From: PVC group bacterium
GTDB taxonomy: Bacteria; Verrucomicrobiota; Kiritimatiellia; SS1-B-03-39; UBA6053
Direction: 5' to 3'
Assembly: GCA_003565035.1 (NCBI GenBank)
Contig: PXDP01000052.1
Span: forward strand, 1 to 17,283
Length of the DNA stretch: 17,283 nt
The notes under the pieces were generated by a model, which was not told the origin of the DNA, ran no database searches, and was given only the letters and a program-made list of their open reading frames with translations. Made by a program: the position numbers and the translations under genes. Below are positions 1 through 6,381 of this stretch, in pieces (the first letter of the stretch is position 1; the number at the start of each line of letters is the position of its first letter).

Positions 1-20
1 AACCTATTTTGAACCGGAAA

Positions 21-67
21 CGTGGATTGAAATCCACGCCTATGCGTGGGCCCGTCGCTACGCGACG
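21..67. repeat. Tandem pair of short perfect hairpins
   Basis: Positions 21-38 form a perfect 8-bp stem (CGTGGATT / AATCCACG) with a two-base loop. Positions 53-67 form a perfect 6-bp stem (CGTCGC / GCGACG) with a three-base loop. Both are too neat for ordinary spacer and look like part of an interspersed repeat. Neither is followed by a T run, so neither reads as an intrinsic terminator. Confidence 0.5.
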
Positions 68-68
68 C

Positions 69-95
69 AAAAAACCACCGGGATTTTTATCCCGG
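69..95 (-). terminator. Candidate intrinsic terminator, minus strand
   Basis: CCGGGAT (78-84) and ATCCCGG (89-95) form a perfect 7-bp stem with a four-base loop. On the minus strand the stem is followed after three bases by six T (A at 69-74 on the + strand), the layout of a Rho-independent terminator. On the + strand it is followed by CTGTTTTA, so weak bidirectional action is possible. On the minus strand it sits just downstream of the stop codon of the possible gene remnant at 101-175. Confidence 0.5.
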
Positions 96-100
96 CTGTT

Positions 101-175
101 TTACCCCGCTTTCACATCGTAGCTGACCTCCACCCGCATTCGGAGACATAAACTCGTGTCCAGAAGGATTTGTGT
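101..175 (-). pseudogene. Possible decayed 3' end of a gene
   Basis: On the minus strand a 24-codon stretch between two stop codons ends with residues MRVEVSYDVKAG and a TAA at 101-103, directly upstream of the hairpin at 78-95. The translation has ordinary protein composition, unlike the repeat-derived frames around it, and its relation to the terminator is what a gene tail would show. There is no start and no upstream continuation; the next upstream sequence is an inverted repeat. It could equally be a chance open stretch, and I do not recognise a family. Confidence 0.25.
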
Positions 176-187
176 CTAAAGGGTAGT

Positions 188-267
188 GCTTGCCGGAGGG
201 GTGTCGCCGCGACTGCACCACGCTTTGATGCCAACGGTTCCGTAGTCGCCGCTCCCCTCCGGCAAGC
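188..267. repeat. 80-bp inverted repeat (MITE/REP-like)
   Basis: GCTTGCCGGAGGGG at 188-201 is perfectly complementary to CCCCTCCGGCAAGC at 254-267. The pairing continues imperfectly inward (GTCGCCGCGACT against AGTCGCCGC), leaving a central segment with the unpaired text of about 30 bases. No coding capacity is associated. The size and terminal symmetry suit a small non-autonomous mobile or REP-type element, but there is no second copy in the window and no clear target-site duplication. Confidence 0.45.
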
Positions 268-303
268 GGAGGGGCGGCAATCTCCCTGTGGTGTAGGGGG
301 GCG

Positions 304-614
304 GAGAGGCACGGGGACGATTACGATTACGATGACGAGTAGGATTACGAATTCGATGAGAGTGACATCCGGAGGAGCGGGTTTTGAACAACCAATATCC
401 AACATTCAATGTCCAATTTTGAAGGAAGAAGGGGGCGGAGAGGCACCGGAAAGAGAGAACCACCGATGTACACCGATAACACCGATGCCGAGAGGCAGGG
501 GGAAGAGGGTGATGAACGAAGGCTGAGAGGCAACGGGAAGAGAACCACCGATAACCACCGATAGGCTTTGGGGCAGGGGGATAAGACTCCTGATCGTAAT
601 CGTCATCGTAATCG
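304..614. repeat. Low-complexity block of short repeated motifs
   Basis: The octamer GAGAGGCA occurs four times (304-311, 438-445, 490-497, 525-532), each followed by a G-rich stretch. ACCGAT-type units repeat at about 462-486 and 544-563. A CGATTAC/CGATGAC run at 318-339 has an inverted counterpart at 593-614, so the two runs face each other across the block. Between them, 392-417 is a run of related CCAAT/CAAT words. This reads as expanded and shuffled short repeats, not as coding or structured RNA sequence. Confidence 0.5.
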
Positions 615-762
615 CACTCGATTCAGCACAAGTCGACTTGGCCTTACCTTTCTTGTTTTCCTGCTTTTCCTTCTGTTTAAAACCTCCCGCGCCGGAGATT
701 CGCCTTAAAAAAATTGTCAATGTCTGTCCGAAAGTTTTTGGGAGGTAATTCAGGAAATGGGG

Positions 763-915
763 ATGTGCGCCCCGGACGGGGTGCGGGTGATGCGGGGCAT
801 GAGTTCCGGTTTTACCCGCACCCCTTCCGGGGCGCATATGGGTTGGATCTGCGATCCCGGGGCTGCGCTCCTTCGTCGCTGACCCCGGGCTTGCGGCGAT
901 TGCCCCTCCGGGGCA
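763..915. repeat. REP-like cluster of three GC-rich hairpins
   Basis: Three palindromes lie in series. The first has 26-base arms at 763-788 and 814-839 with two mismatches. The second pairs CCCGGGG (856-862) with CCCCGGG (883-889). The third pairs TGCCCC (901-906) with GGGGCA (910-915). Such compact GC-rich palindrome clusters are typical of REP/BIME elements mobilised in trans by RAYT (Y1-type, TnpA-REP) transposases. No RAYT gene is in the window, so the assignment rests on structure alone. Confidence 0.5.
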
Positions 916-1001
916 TTTGTAGCTTTCTAAGGGTGGCACAGCATGTGGATGATCTGAACTCGCCACTGGACGATTGTCACGTAGGTTTTGGACCGAGCAT
1001 T

Positions 1002-1031
1002 TTGACAGATATTTATGTAGCCTTGCCTAAT
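1002..1031 (+). promoter_or_regulatory. Candidate sigma-70 promoter for nadE
   Basis: A perfect -35 TTGACA at 1002-1007 is followed after 18 bases by CCTAAT at 1026-1031, four of six matches to the -10 consensus. Transcription would start near 1038, giving a leader of roughly 55 bases before the nadE start at 1095. The leader holds a perfect 10-bp palindrome, ACGAATTCGT, at 1064-1073 that could bind a repressor. This is the best promoter-like site in the spacer, though judged by eye only. Confidence 0.35.
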
Positions 1032-1094
1032 GCAAAACTGTAGTTTTTAACATTTTTGTCGTGACGAATTCGTAAAACGACATATGTTGCGGGT

Positions 1095-2807
1095 ATGGAG
1101 ACGTTTCGTTTGGCTTTGGCCCAGATCAACACCACGGTGGGCGCGTTTGAGGAAAACCGCGCGCGGATCGTTGCGGCGTGTCATCGCGCGGCGGAGGCGG
1201 GGGCGGAGCTGGTGTTGTTTCCTGAGCTGGCGCTGTGCGGGTATCCGCCGGAGGATTTAGTGCTGAAACCGCATTTTCTGCGGACGGCGGCCGGGGAATT
1301 GGAGCTGCTTGCGGGGGAGATTCCGGCGTCGGTTTCTGTGGTTGTGGGGGTGCCGGCGGCGGGGACGTGTCTGCCGCGGAATGCGGCGGCGGTGCTGTCG
1401 GGCGGGAGCGTGGCGGCGTTGTATGCGAAACGGGCCTTGCCGAATTACGGGGTGTTTGATGAGCAGCGGGTGTTTGAGGCGGGGAGCCGGGCCCTGTGTC
1501 TTGAGCTGGGGGGCGTGCGGATAGGGCTGCACATTTGCGAGGATTCCTGGCGGCCGGATTCGCGGGAGGTGCGGGAACTGGCGGGGATGTCGCTGGACCT
1601 GCTGCTGAATTTGTCGGCCTCGCCGTTTCACCGGGGAAAATTTCCACAGCGGATGGAGGTGATTGGCGCCACGGCGCGGGCGCTGGGGGCGCCGGTGGCG
1701 TATTGCAATTTGGTCGGGGGACAGGATGAGTTGGTGTTCGACGGGGGAAGTTTTGTTACGGGGCGGGACGGGGCGGTGATTGCGCAGGCGCGCCGGTTTG
1801 AGGAGGAGCTTTTGGTGGTGGATCTTCCGGTGCGGGGCGGAGAGCGCGGGGCGGCCGCTGAGGGGGTGGACTGGGTGGTTTTGTCTCCGGAAAAGGGAAG
1901 AGCCTCCGATCTGCTGCCGCAAGCCGCAGTTCCGGAGCCCATGAGTGAATTGGAGGAAATTTACCGGGCGTTGTGCCTGGGGGTAAAGGATTATACAGAA
2001 AAGAACCGCTTTGAGTCGGTGCTGGTGGCGATCAGCGGGGGGATTGATTCGGCGCTGGTGGCGGCGCTGGCGGTGGATGCGCTGGGGGCGGAGCGGGTGC
2101 ATGGGATCAGTTTGCCGACGCGGTTCAGTTCGGAGGGGACGCGGTCGGACGCGGAGGCGCTTGCGAAAAATCTGGGGATTGAGATGCCGATGGTGTCGGT
2201 TCAGAAGCTGTATGAGGATGCGCTGAGCTGTGTGGGGCCGCTCTGGGCGGGTCAGGCGGTGGATGTGACGGAGGAAAATTTGCAGGCGCGACTCCGGGGG
2301 CTGCTGGTGATGGCACTGTCGAACAAATTTAACCGGCTGGTGCTGGCGACGGGGAATAAGAGTGAATTGGCCACAGGGTATTGCACGCTGTACGGGGACA
2401 TGTGCGGGGGGTATGCGCTGATCAAGGATGTGCCGAAGACGGTGGTGTTTGCGCTGTGTCGCTGGATTAATTCTCACGCGGGGCGGGAGCGGATCCCGGT
2501 GTCGACGATTGAACGTCCTCCGAGTGCGGAATTGCGGGAGGATCAGAAAGACAGTGACAGTCTGCCGCCTTATGATTTGCTGGACGCGATTTTGGAAGCG
2601 TATGTGGAACGGGACATGAGCCGGGATGAGATCGTGGCCCTGGGGCATGATCCGCGGGTGGTGACCCGGGTGGTGCGTTTGGTGGACGGCAACGAGTACA
2701 AGCGTCGGCAGGCTGCACCCGGTGTGAAGATTACCCCCAAAGCGTTCGGACGCGACCGGCGCATGCCGATTACTCATCATTTTGTTCCCCCCTGGATACC
2801 CTTATGA
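1095..2807 (+). CDS. nadE: Glutamine-dependent NAD+ synthetase
   Basis: This 570-residue enzyme makes NAD+ from deamido-NAD+, ATP and glutamine-derived ammonia in the cytoplasm, the last step of NAD synthesis. The N-terminal half is a nitrilase-fold glutaminase with the expected Glu-Lys-Cys triad: E44 in LFPELALCGYPPEDL, K112 in YAKRALPNYG and C148 in LHICEDSW. The C-terminal half is the synthetase, with the pyrophosphate-binding SGGIDS at 314-319 and the later LATGNKSELATGYCTLYGD segment. Having both halves means it can use glutamine and not only free ammonia. Length is normal for the two-domain form. The ATG is preceded by no strong Shine-Dalgarno sequence. The gene ends in an ATGA overlap with the downstream sigma-54 activator, so the two are probably co-transcribed and translationally coupled. 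Confidence 0.96.
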   Translation: METFRLALAQINTTVGAFEENRARIVAACHRAAEAGAELVLFPELALCGYPPEDLVLKPHFLRTAAGELELLAGEIPASVSVVVGVPAAGTCLPRNAAAVLSGGSVAALYAKRALPNYGVFDEQRVFEAGSRALCLELGGVRIGLHICEDSWRPDSREVRELAGMSLDLLLNLSASPFHRGKFPQRMEVIGATARALGAPVAYCNLVGGQDELVFDGGSFVTGRDGAVIAQARRFEEELLVVDLPVRGGERGAAAEGVDWVVLSPEKGRASDLLPQAAVPEPMSELEEIYRALCLGVKDYTEKNRFESVLVAISGGIDSALVAALAVDALGAERVHGISLPTRFSSEGTRSDAEALAKNLGIEMPMVSVQKLYEDALSCVGPLWAGQAVDVTEENLQARLRGLLVMALSNKFNRLVLATGNKSELATGYCTLYGDMCGGYALIKDVPKTVVFALCRWINSHAGRERIPVSTIERPPSAELREDQKDSDSLPPYDLLDAILEAYVERDMSRDEIVALGHDPRVVTRVVRLVDGNEYKRRQAAPGVKITPKAFGRDRRMPITHHFVPPWIPL

Positions 2808-4339
2808 AAACACTAAACGAACAGAGAAGCCTTAAAGACCTCGAATTTGTCACGGAAATCGCCCATATTCTGGAGCGGAGTCTGGACGTGCGGGAAATTG
2901 TGAACCCGATCATGGATGCGATGACCCGCCATCTGGGCATGAAGCATGCGACGATCACACTGCTGAACCGGAAGACCAATGATATTCTGATTGATGCGGC
3001 GCACGGGCTGACCCCCCAGCAGGCGCGGCGCGGGCGGTACAAGCTCGGGGAAGGGGTGACGGGTCAGGTGATTGAGAGTGGTGAGCCGATTCAGGTGGAG
3101 CGCACGAGTGAGTCGCCGCTCTTTTTGAACCGGACGCAGCGTTTCGGGAGTCAGGAGTCGAGTTTTATTTGTGTGCCGATTAAAACCGGGAAGACGGTGG
3201 TGGGCGCACTGAGTGCGGACCGGCCTTTTGACGAGACGGTGGATTTGGATGCGGATATGGCTATTATGGAGATTGTGGCCTCTCTGCTGGCGCAGTCGGT
3301 GCGGCTGCGTCGGAGTGCGCAGGAGCGCGGGGAGAAGCTGGAGTCTGAGAACGAGCGGTTGCGGGCGGAACTGAAGGACCGGTTCCGGCCGTCGAACATC
3401 ATCGGCAATTCGCACGAGATGCAGATTGTGTATGATCAGATTGCGCAGGTGTCGAAGAGTCAGACCAGTGTACTGATTGAAGGGGAGACGGGCACCGGGA
3501 AAGAGTTGGTGGCGCATGCGATTCATTACAACAGTGACCGGGCGGATAAGCCATTTATCAAGGCGCATTGTGCGGCGCTGCCGGAGAATCTGATTGAGAG
3601 CGAGCTGTTCGGGCATGTGAAGGGCTCGTTCACGGGGGCGACGACGGACCGCAAAGGGCGCTTTGAAATGGCGGACGGGGGCACGCTGTTTCTGGATGAG
3701 ATCGGCGAAATTCCGCCGAGCATTCAGATCAAACTGCTGCGGGTGCTGCAGGAGCGTGAGTTTGAGCGGGTGGGGGATACAAAAACGACCAAGGTGAACG
3801 TGCGTGTGATTGCGGCCACGAACCGGAATCTCCAGCAGATGGCGGCGGAGGGAACGTTCCGGGAGGATTTATTTTATCGTCTGCATGTGTTCCCGATTTA
3901 TGTGCCGCCGCTGCGGAAACGGAAAAGCGATGTGCTGCAGCTTGCGGATTTCTTTCTGGAGAAATACAGCAAGGCGAGCGGAAAACATGTCCGGCGGCTG
4001 TCGAGTCCAGTAATTGATATGCTCTACAGCTACCACTGGCCGGGCAACGTGCGCGAACTGGAGAACATCATTGAGCGCGGAGTGATTCTGGCGGAGGGGG
4101 ATGCCCTTCATCCGCATCATCTGCCGCCGACGCTGCAGACGGCTGAGCAGGTGGGTACCCCTCCGAAAGGCAGTTTAAAAAGCCTGGTGGAGACCTACGA
4201 GCGCGATTTGATCTCCGATGCGCTGAAATCCGCGCGCGGGAACATGGCCCAGGCGGCGCGTTCGCTGGAAGCCACCCAGCGGATCTTCGGATACAAGGTG
4301 CATAAGTACAACATTAACCCGAAGCAGTATGCGGGGTGA
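2804..4339 (+). CDS. NifA-like sigma-54-dependent activator (GAF-AAA+-Fis)
   Basis: This 511-residue protein is a bacterial enhancer-binding protein that would remodel RNA polymerase holding sigma-54. An N-terminal GAF sensor domain spans about residues 20-170 (with LGEGVTGQVIESGEPI), followed by a short charged linker. The AAA+ domain has Walker A GETGTGKE (227-234), a sigma-54-contact loop reading GSFTGA (274-279) and Walker B LFLDE (D298, E299). The C-terminus is a Fis-type helix-turn-helix containing RGNMAQAARSLEATQRIFGY. There is no receiver domain, so control is by ligand or protein binding to GAF and not by phosphorylation. The overlap with nadE is suggestive but gives no proof of a link to NAD or nitrogen status. 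I see no convincing -24/-12 promoter in this window, so its targets are probably elsewhere. It converges with the toxin gene, 7 bp away. Confidence 0.9.
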   Translation: MKTLNEQRSLKDLEFVTEIAHILERSLDVREIVNPIMDAMTRHLGMKHATITLLNRKTNDILIDAAHGLTPQQARRGRYKLGEGVTGQVIESGEPIQVERTSESPLFLNRTQRFGSQESSFICVPIKTGKTVVGALSADRPFDETVDLDADMAIMEIVASLLAQSVRLRRSAQERGEKLESENERLRAELKDRFRPSNIIGNSHEMQIVYDQIAQVSKSQTSVLIEGETGTGKELVAHAIHYNSDRADKPFIKAHCAALPENLIESELFGHVKGSFTGATTDRKGRFEMADGGTLFLDEIGEIPPSIQIKLLRVLQEREFERVGDTKTTKVNVRVIAATNRNLQQMAAEGTFREDLFYRLHVFPIYVPPLRKRKSDVLQLADFFLEKYSKASGKHVRRLSSPVIDMLYSYHWPGNVRELENIIERGVILAEGDALHPHHLPPTLQTAEQVGTPPKGSLKSLVETYERDLISDALKSARGNMAQAARSLEATQRIFGYKVHKYNINPKQYAG

Positions 4340-4346
4340 CTTGGGC

Positions 4347-4640
4347 TTAGTTTTTTCGCCCGGTGCCATATTGGGGGGCACGTTTGTCATGGCGTAATAC
4401 CAGAAGAAAAAGGGTGTCGTCTTCAATCTCATATAATAAATGATATGGGAACCGTTTCAGGTTTGCACGACGCAGTCCAGAAGAATCAAAATGATGTATT
4501 CTGGGGTTTTCTTCGATTGAATGGATCGCGGATTCAAGTTCATTCCAAAAAGAGGTCACCAGTTTTGCGGAAATACCTTCATAATGTGTGGCAACTTTAC
4601 GGATGTCGTCCGCGAGTTTTGGGTGGCGGATAACGGTCAT
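4347..4640 (-). CDS. RelE/ParE-family toxin
   Basis: This 97-residue basic protein has the size and pattern of the RelE/ParE toxin superfamily, with an N-terminal helical region and a C-terminal sheet reading RRANLKRFPYHLLYEI and then LFLLVLRHDKRAP. RelE members cleave mRNA at the ribosome and ParE members poison gyrase; the sequence does not tell me which applies. The gene starts only 3 bp after the stop of the small upstream antitoxin gene, the usual antitoxin-first operon layout. Its 3' end lies 7 bp from that of the convergent sigma-54 activator gene. Confidence 0.88.
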   Translation of the reverse strand: MTVIRHPKLADDIRKVATHYEGISAKLVTSFWNELESAIHSIEENPRIHHFDSSGLRRANLKRFPYHLLYEIEDDTLFLLVLRHDKRAPQYGTGRKN

Positions 4641-4643
4641 AAA

Positions 4644-4853
4644 TTATGTCCGCCCGCAGGCTTTCCAAAAGTCCTCTGTAGAAAGGCCATTCACATCGCC
4701 GGACTTTAACTCCTGAAGTCTTTGGAAAACTTCCTCGTCACTGACATAATGTGGGTGAGTATCCAGGTCCTCAAGAAGTGACGTAACAAGCTCGGCTCTT
4801 TGAGGAATAGCGAGCTTGGTTGCTTCTTTAAGAAGTACAGTTACTTGCGACAT
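4644..4853 (-). CDS. Antitoxin, addiction-module protein family
   Basis: This protein has 69 residues if the ATG at 4853 is used. The sequence (AIPQRAELVTSLLEDLD, then a DEEVFQRLQELKSG segment and STEDFWKACG) fits the short putative addiction-module antitoxins that pair with RelE/ParE toxins. An upstream in-frame ATG at 4922 would give 92 residues, but that extension reads through an inverted repeat and the predicted promoter and does not look like this family. No Shine-Dalgarno sequence precedes 4853. The predicted -10 lies so close that the transcript may be leaderless. Such antitoxins usually repress their own promoter together with the toxin. Confidence 0.85.
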   Translation of the reverse strand: MSQVTVLLKEATKLAIPQRAELVTSLLEDLDTHPHYVSDEEVFQRLQELKSGDVNGLSTEDFWKACGRT

Positions 4854-4858
4854 AGTGT

Positions 4859-4887
4859 AATCTATCTGTATTTTTTGAAAATACCAA
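4859..4887 (-). promoter_or_regulatory. Candidate promoter of the toxin-antitoxin operon
   Basis: On the minus strand TTGGTA (4887-4882) and TAGATT (4864-4859) are spaced by 17 bases. The predicted start of transcription falls at or next to the A of the antitoxin ATG at 4853. The perfect dyad at 4868-4884 occupies the spacer. The match to consensus is moderate and judged by eye. Confidence 0.35.
4868..4884. promoter_or_regulatory. Candidate operator of the toxin-antitoxin operon
   Basis: GTATTTT (4868-4874) and AAAATAC (4878-4884) are perfect inverted repeats separated by three bases. The dyad lies between the predicted -35 and -10 of the antitoxin promoter. Autorepression by antitoxin or toxin-antitoxin complex binding to such dyads is the usual control of these operons, so this is the natural operator candidate. 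Confidence 0.4.
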
Positions 4888-4910
4888 CGAAGGCACCTAT
4901 GAGTAATTTT

Positions 4911-4950
4911 GAACAGTTTCAACCGGCTCTGCGCCGTTTAGATACCGTTC
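4911..4950 (-). terminator. Stem-loop at the 3' end of frr
   Basis: The segment 4911-4926 is imperfectly complementary to 4934-4950 (about 13 paired positions, three mismatches and one gap) with a seven-base loop. It starts inside the frr stop codon (4949-4951) and lies downstream on the frr message. No T run follows, so it could be an mRNA-stabilising or repeat-derived hairpin instead of a true intrinsic terminator. Confidence 0.3.
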
Positions 4951-5512
4951 AGCCCTCAGAGATATCCTTTTCTTTGGCGGCGAGGGTGCTGTCGACGAGA
5001 CCGACGTATTTGTCGGTGAGTTTCTGAATGTCGGCGAGGGAGGTGTCGCGGATATCTTCGGTGATGTCGCCGCTTTTCTCAAGGGCTTTAATGGTGTCGT
5101 TGGCTTCGCGGCGGAGGTTGCGGATGGCGATGCGCTGTTCTTCGGCGTTGCGGCCGGCGATTTTAATCATCTCTTTGCGGCGCTCATCGCTGGGTTCCGG
5201 TACGGGGATACGGATGAGACGGCCGTCGTTCATGGGGGTGACCCCGATGTTGGCGGCAAGAATGGCTTTGGTGATGTCCGGGAGGATGGAGGGATCGAAG
5301 GGGGTGATCACCAGCAGGCGGGGCTCGGGGATGGAAATGTTGCCGAGCTGCTGCAGGCGGGTGGGCGCTCCGTAGTACTCCACGGTGATTTTGTCGACCA
5401 TGGAGGGGTTGGCTTTGCCGGTATTGAGGCCGGTGTATTCCTCTTTGAGGAACTCCACGGCTTTTTGCATTTTTTCCTCGATTTCGAGGGTCATCATTTC
5501 CAGATCGTCCAT
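4949..5512 (-). CDS. frr: Ribosome recycling factor
   Basis: This 187-residue protein is the normal length of RRF, which works with EF-G to split post-termination ribosomes. Family signatures are visible: LNTGKANPSMVDKITVEYYG, TPLQQL-type text reading TRLQQLGNISIPEPRLLVI, and the long C-terminal helix with IRNLRREANDTIKALEK. The ATG at 5512 is fixed by a perfect AGGAGG five bases upstream. The gene follows pyrH by 40 bp on the same strand, so it is probably the second gene of a pyrH-frr operon. The pyrH-frr order is widely conserved; here rpsB and tsf, often found upstream, are absent. Confidence 0.97.
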   Translation of the reverse strand: MDDLEMMTLEIEEKMQKAVEFLKEEYTGLNTGKANPSMVDKITVEYYGAPTRLQQLGNISIPEPRLLVITPFDPSILPDITKAILAANIGVTPMNDGRLIRIPVPEPSDERRKEMIKIAGRNAEEQRIAIRNLRREANDTIKALEKSGDITEDIRDTSLADIQKLTDKYVGLVDSTLAAKEKDISEG

Positions 5513-5517
5513 TGGGG

Positions 5518-5523
5518 CCTCCT
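5518..5523 (-). promoter_or_regulatory. Ribosome binding site of frr
   Basis: A perfect AGGAGG on the minus strand lies five bases before the frr ATG at 5512. It decides that start over the two in-frame ATG codons (M6 and M7) just inside the gene, and it is the strongest Shine-Dalgarno sequence I see in the window. Confidence 0.8.
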
Positions 5524-5552
5524 AAGAATTATGGCTGGGGATTCAGGGTAAA

Positions 5553-6281
5553 TTATTCGTGAATGCTGGTGCCGACGGGTTCGCCGGCGACCACGCGCAG
5601 AAGTTCATCGGTTTTGAAGAAGTCAAAGACCACAATCGGGATGTGGTTTTCGTGACAGAGGGAGAATGCGGCGGTATCCATGACTTTGAGCTGCCGGGAG
5701 ATGGCCTCCTGGTAGGTGATGGATTCGTAGCGGACCGCATCGTCATGTTCTTTGGGGTCTTTATCGTAGATGCCGTCGACTTTGGTGCCTTTGAGCAGGC
5801 AGTCGGCCTGGATTTCGGAGGCGCGCAGGGCGGCGGCGCTGTCGGTGGTGAAGAAGGGGTTGCCGGTACCGGCGGCGAAAATAACCACCCGGCCTTTTTG
5901 CAGGTGGCGGGTGGCGCGGCGGAGGATAAAGGGTTCGGCGATGCGGGGCATGGTGATGGCCGAGAGCACCCGGGTTTCAACGCCGATCTGCTCCAGGGTG
6001 GATTGCAGGGCCAGGGAGTTGATGACGGTGGCGAGCATGCCCATGTAATCGCCCTGGGAGCGGCTGATTCCGTGTTTCTCTCCGGCGAGACCGCGGAAGA
6101 TATTGCCGCCGCCGACGACGAGAGCCACCTGGACTCCGGCGGCGTGGACGGTTTTGATTTGCCGGGCCACGCTGAGGATGACATCGGCGTCGAGATTGTG
6201 GCCGGTGGCTTTGTTGTGCAGGGTCTCTCCGCTGAGTTTGAGGAGGATCCGTTTGTACTTGGGCGTGAAGGGTTCTGTCAT
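5553..6281 (-). CDS. pyrH: UMP kinase
   Basis: This 242-residue enzyme is the bacterial hexameric UMP kinase of the amino-acid-kinase fold, phosphorylating UMP to UDP. Signatures include RILLKLSGETL near the N-terminus, the glycine loop VVGGGNIFRG, GDYMGMLATVINSLALQ, the FAAGTGNPFFTTDSAAALRA segment and LLKGTKVDGIYDKDP. An AAGGAAAA stretch just before the ATG at 6281 serves as ribosome binding site. It is first in a probable operon with frr and is transcribed divergently from the membrane protein at 6382. The 100-bp divergent spacer holds a 7-bp inverted repeat that might regulate one or both genes. Confidence 0.97.
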   Translation of the reverse strand: MTEPFTPKYKRILLKLSGETLHNKATGHNLDADVILSVARQIKTVHAAGVQVALVVGGGNIFRGLAGEKHGISRSQGDYMGMLATVINSLALQSTLEQIGVETRVLSAITMPRIAEPFILRRATRHLQKGRVVIFAAGTGNPFFTTDSAAALRASEIQADCLLKGTKVDGIYDKDPKEHDDAVRYESITYQEAISRQLKVMDTAAFSLCHENHIPIVVFDFFKTDELLRVVAGEPVGTSIHE

Positions 6282-6332
6282 GTTTTCCTTATTAGCCCGA
6301 TTCCATGACCTTTCGCAATCAAAAAGCGAAGT

Positions 6333-6372
6333 TTCGGGGAATAAGATTGACTTTAAAAGTATAAACCCCGAA
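6333..6372. promoter_or_regulatory. Inverted repeat between divergent pyrH and membrane-protein genes
   Basis: TTCGGGG (6333-6339) and CCCCGAA (6366-6372) are perfect inverted repeats 26 bases apart. The enclosed segment is AT-rich and carries TTGACT (+ strand) and a TATACT-like word (minus strand). The position in a 100-bp divergent promoter region makes a regulator-binding or loop-forming site plausible, without identifying a regulator. Confidence 0.3.
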
Positions 6373-6381
6373 TCGTACAGG

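Larger units (their letters stand above)
1..1094. other. Gene-free spacer rich in repeats and hairpins
   Basis: I find no convincing coding region here. The open frames are short, overlap each other and have repetitive or arginine/proline-rich translations. The stretch is a patchwork: hairpins at 21-38, 53-67 and 78-95, a possible gene-tail remnant (101-175), a long inverted repeat (188-267), short-motif runs (304-614) and a REP-like hairpin cluster (763-915). A promoter for nadE lies at the right end. Repeat-dense gene-free spacers like this are, in my recollection, common in large PVC-group genomes; that comparison is inference. Confidence 0.7.

Noticed and set aside
406..966. 186-codon minus-strand frame in the left spacer
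   Set aside because: It reads straight through the REP-like hairpins and the short-repeat block and has no protein-like signature.
1..1094. CRISPR array in the repeat-rich spacer
   Set aside because: Repeated words are 6-8 bases long with irregular spacing; there is no regular direct repeat of 25-40 bases with unique spacers, and no cas gene.
1257..2780. 507-codon open frame on the minus strand opposite nadE
   Set aside because: The translation is His/Arg/Gln/Pro-rich with no domain pattern and lies fully under nadE; it is a codon-bias shadow.
5559..6308. 249-codon open frame on the + strand opposite pyrH
   Set aside because: It is antisense to an unmistakable UMP kinase, and its Gly/Val/Asp-rich translation is what a GC-rich antisense frame gives.
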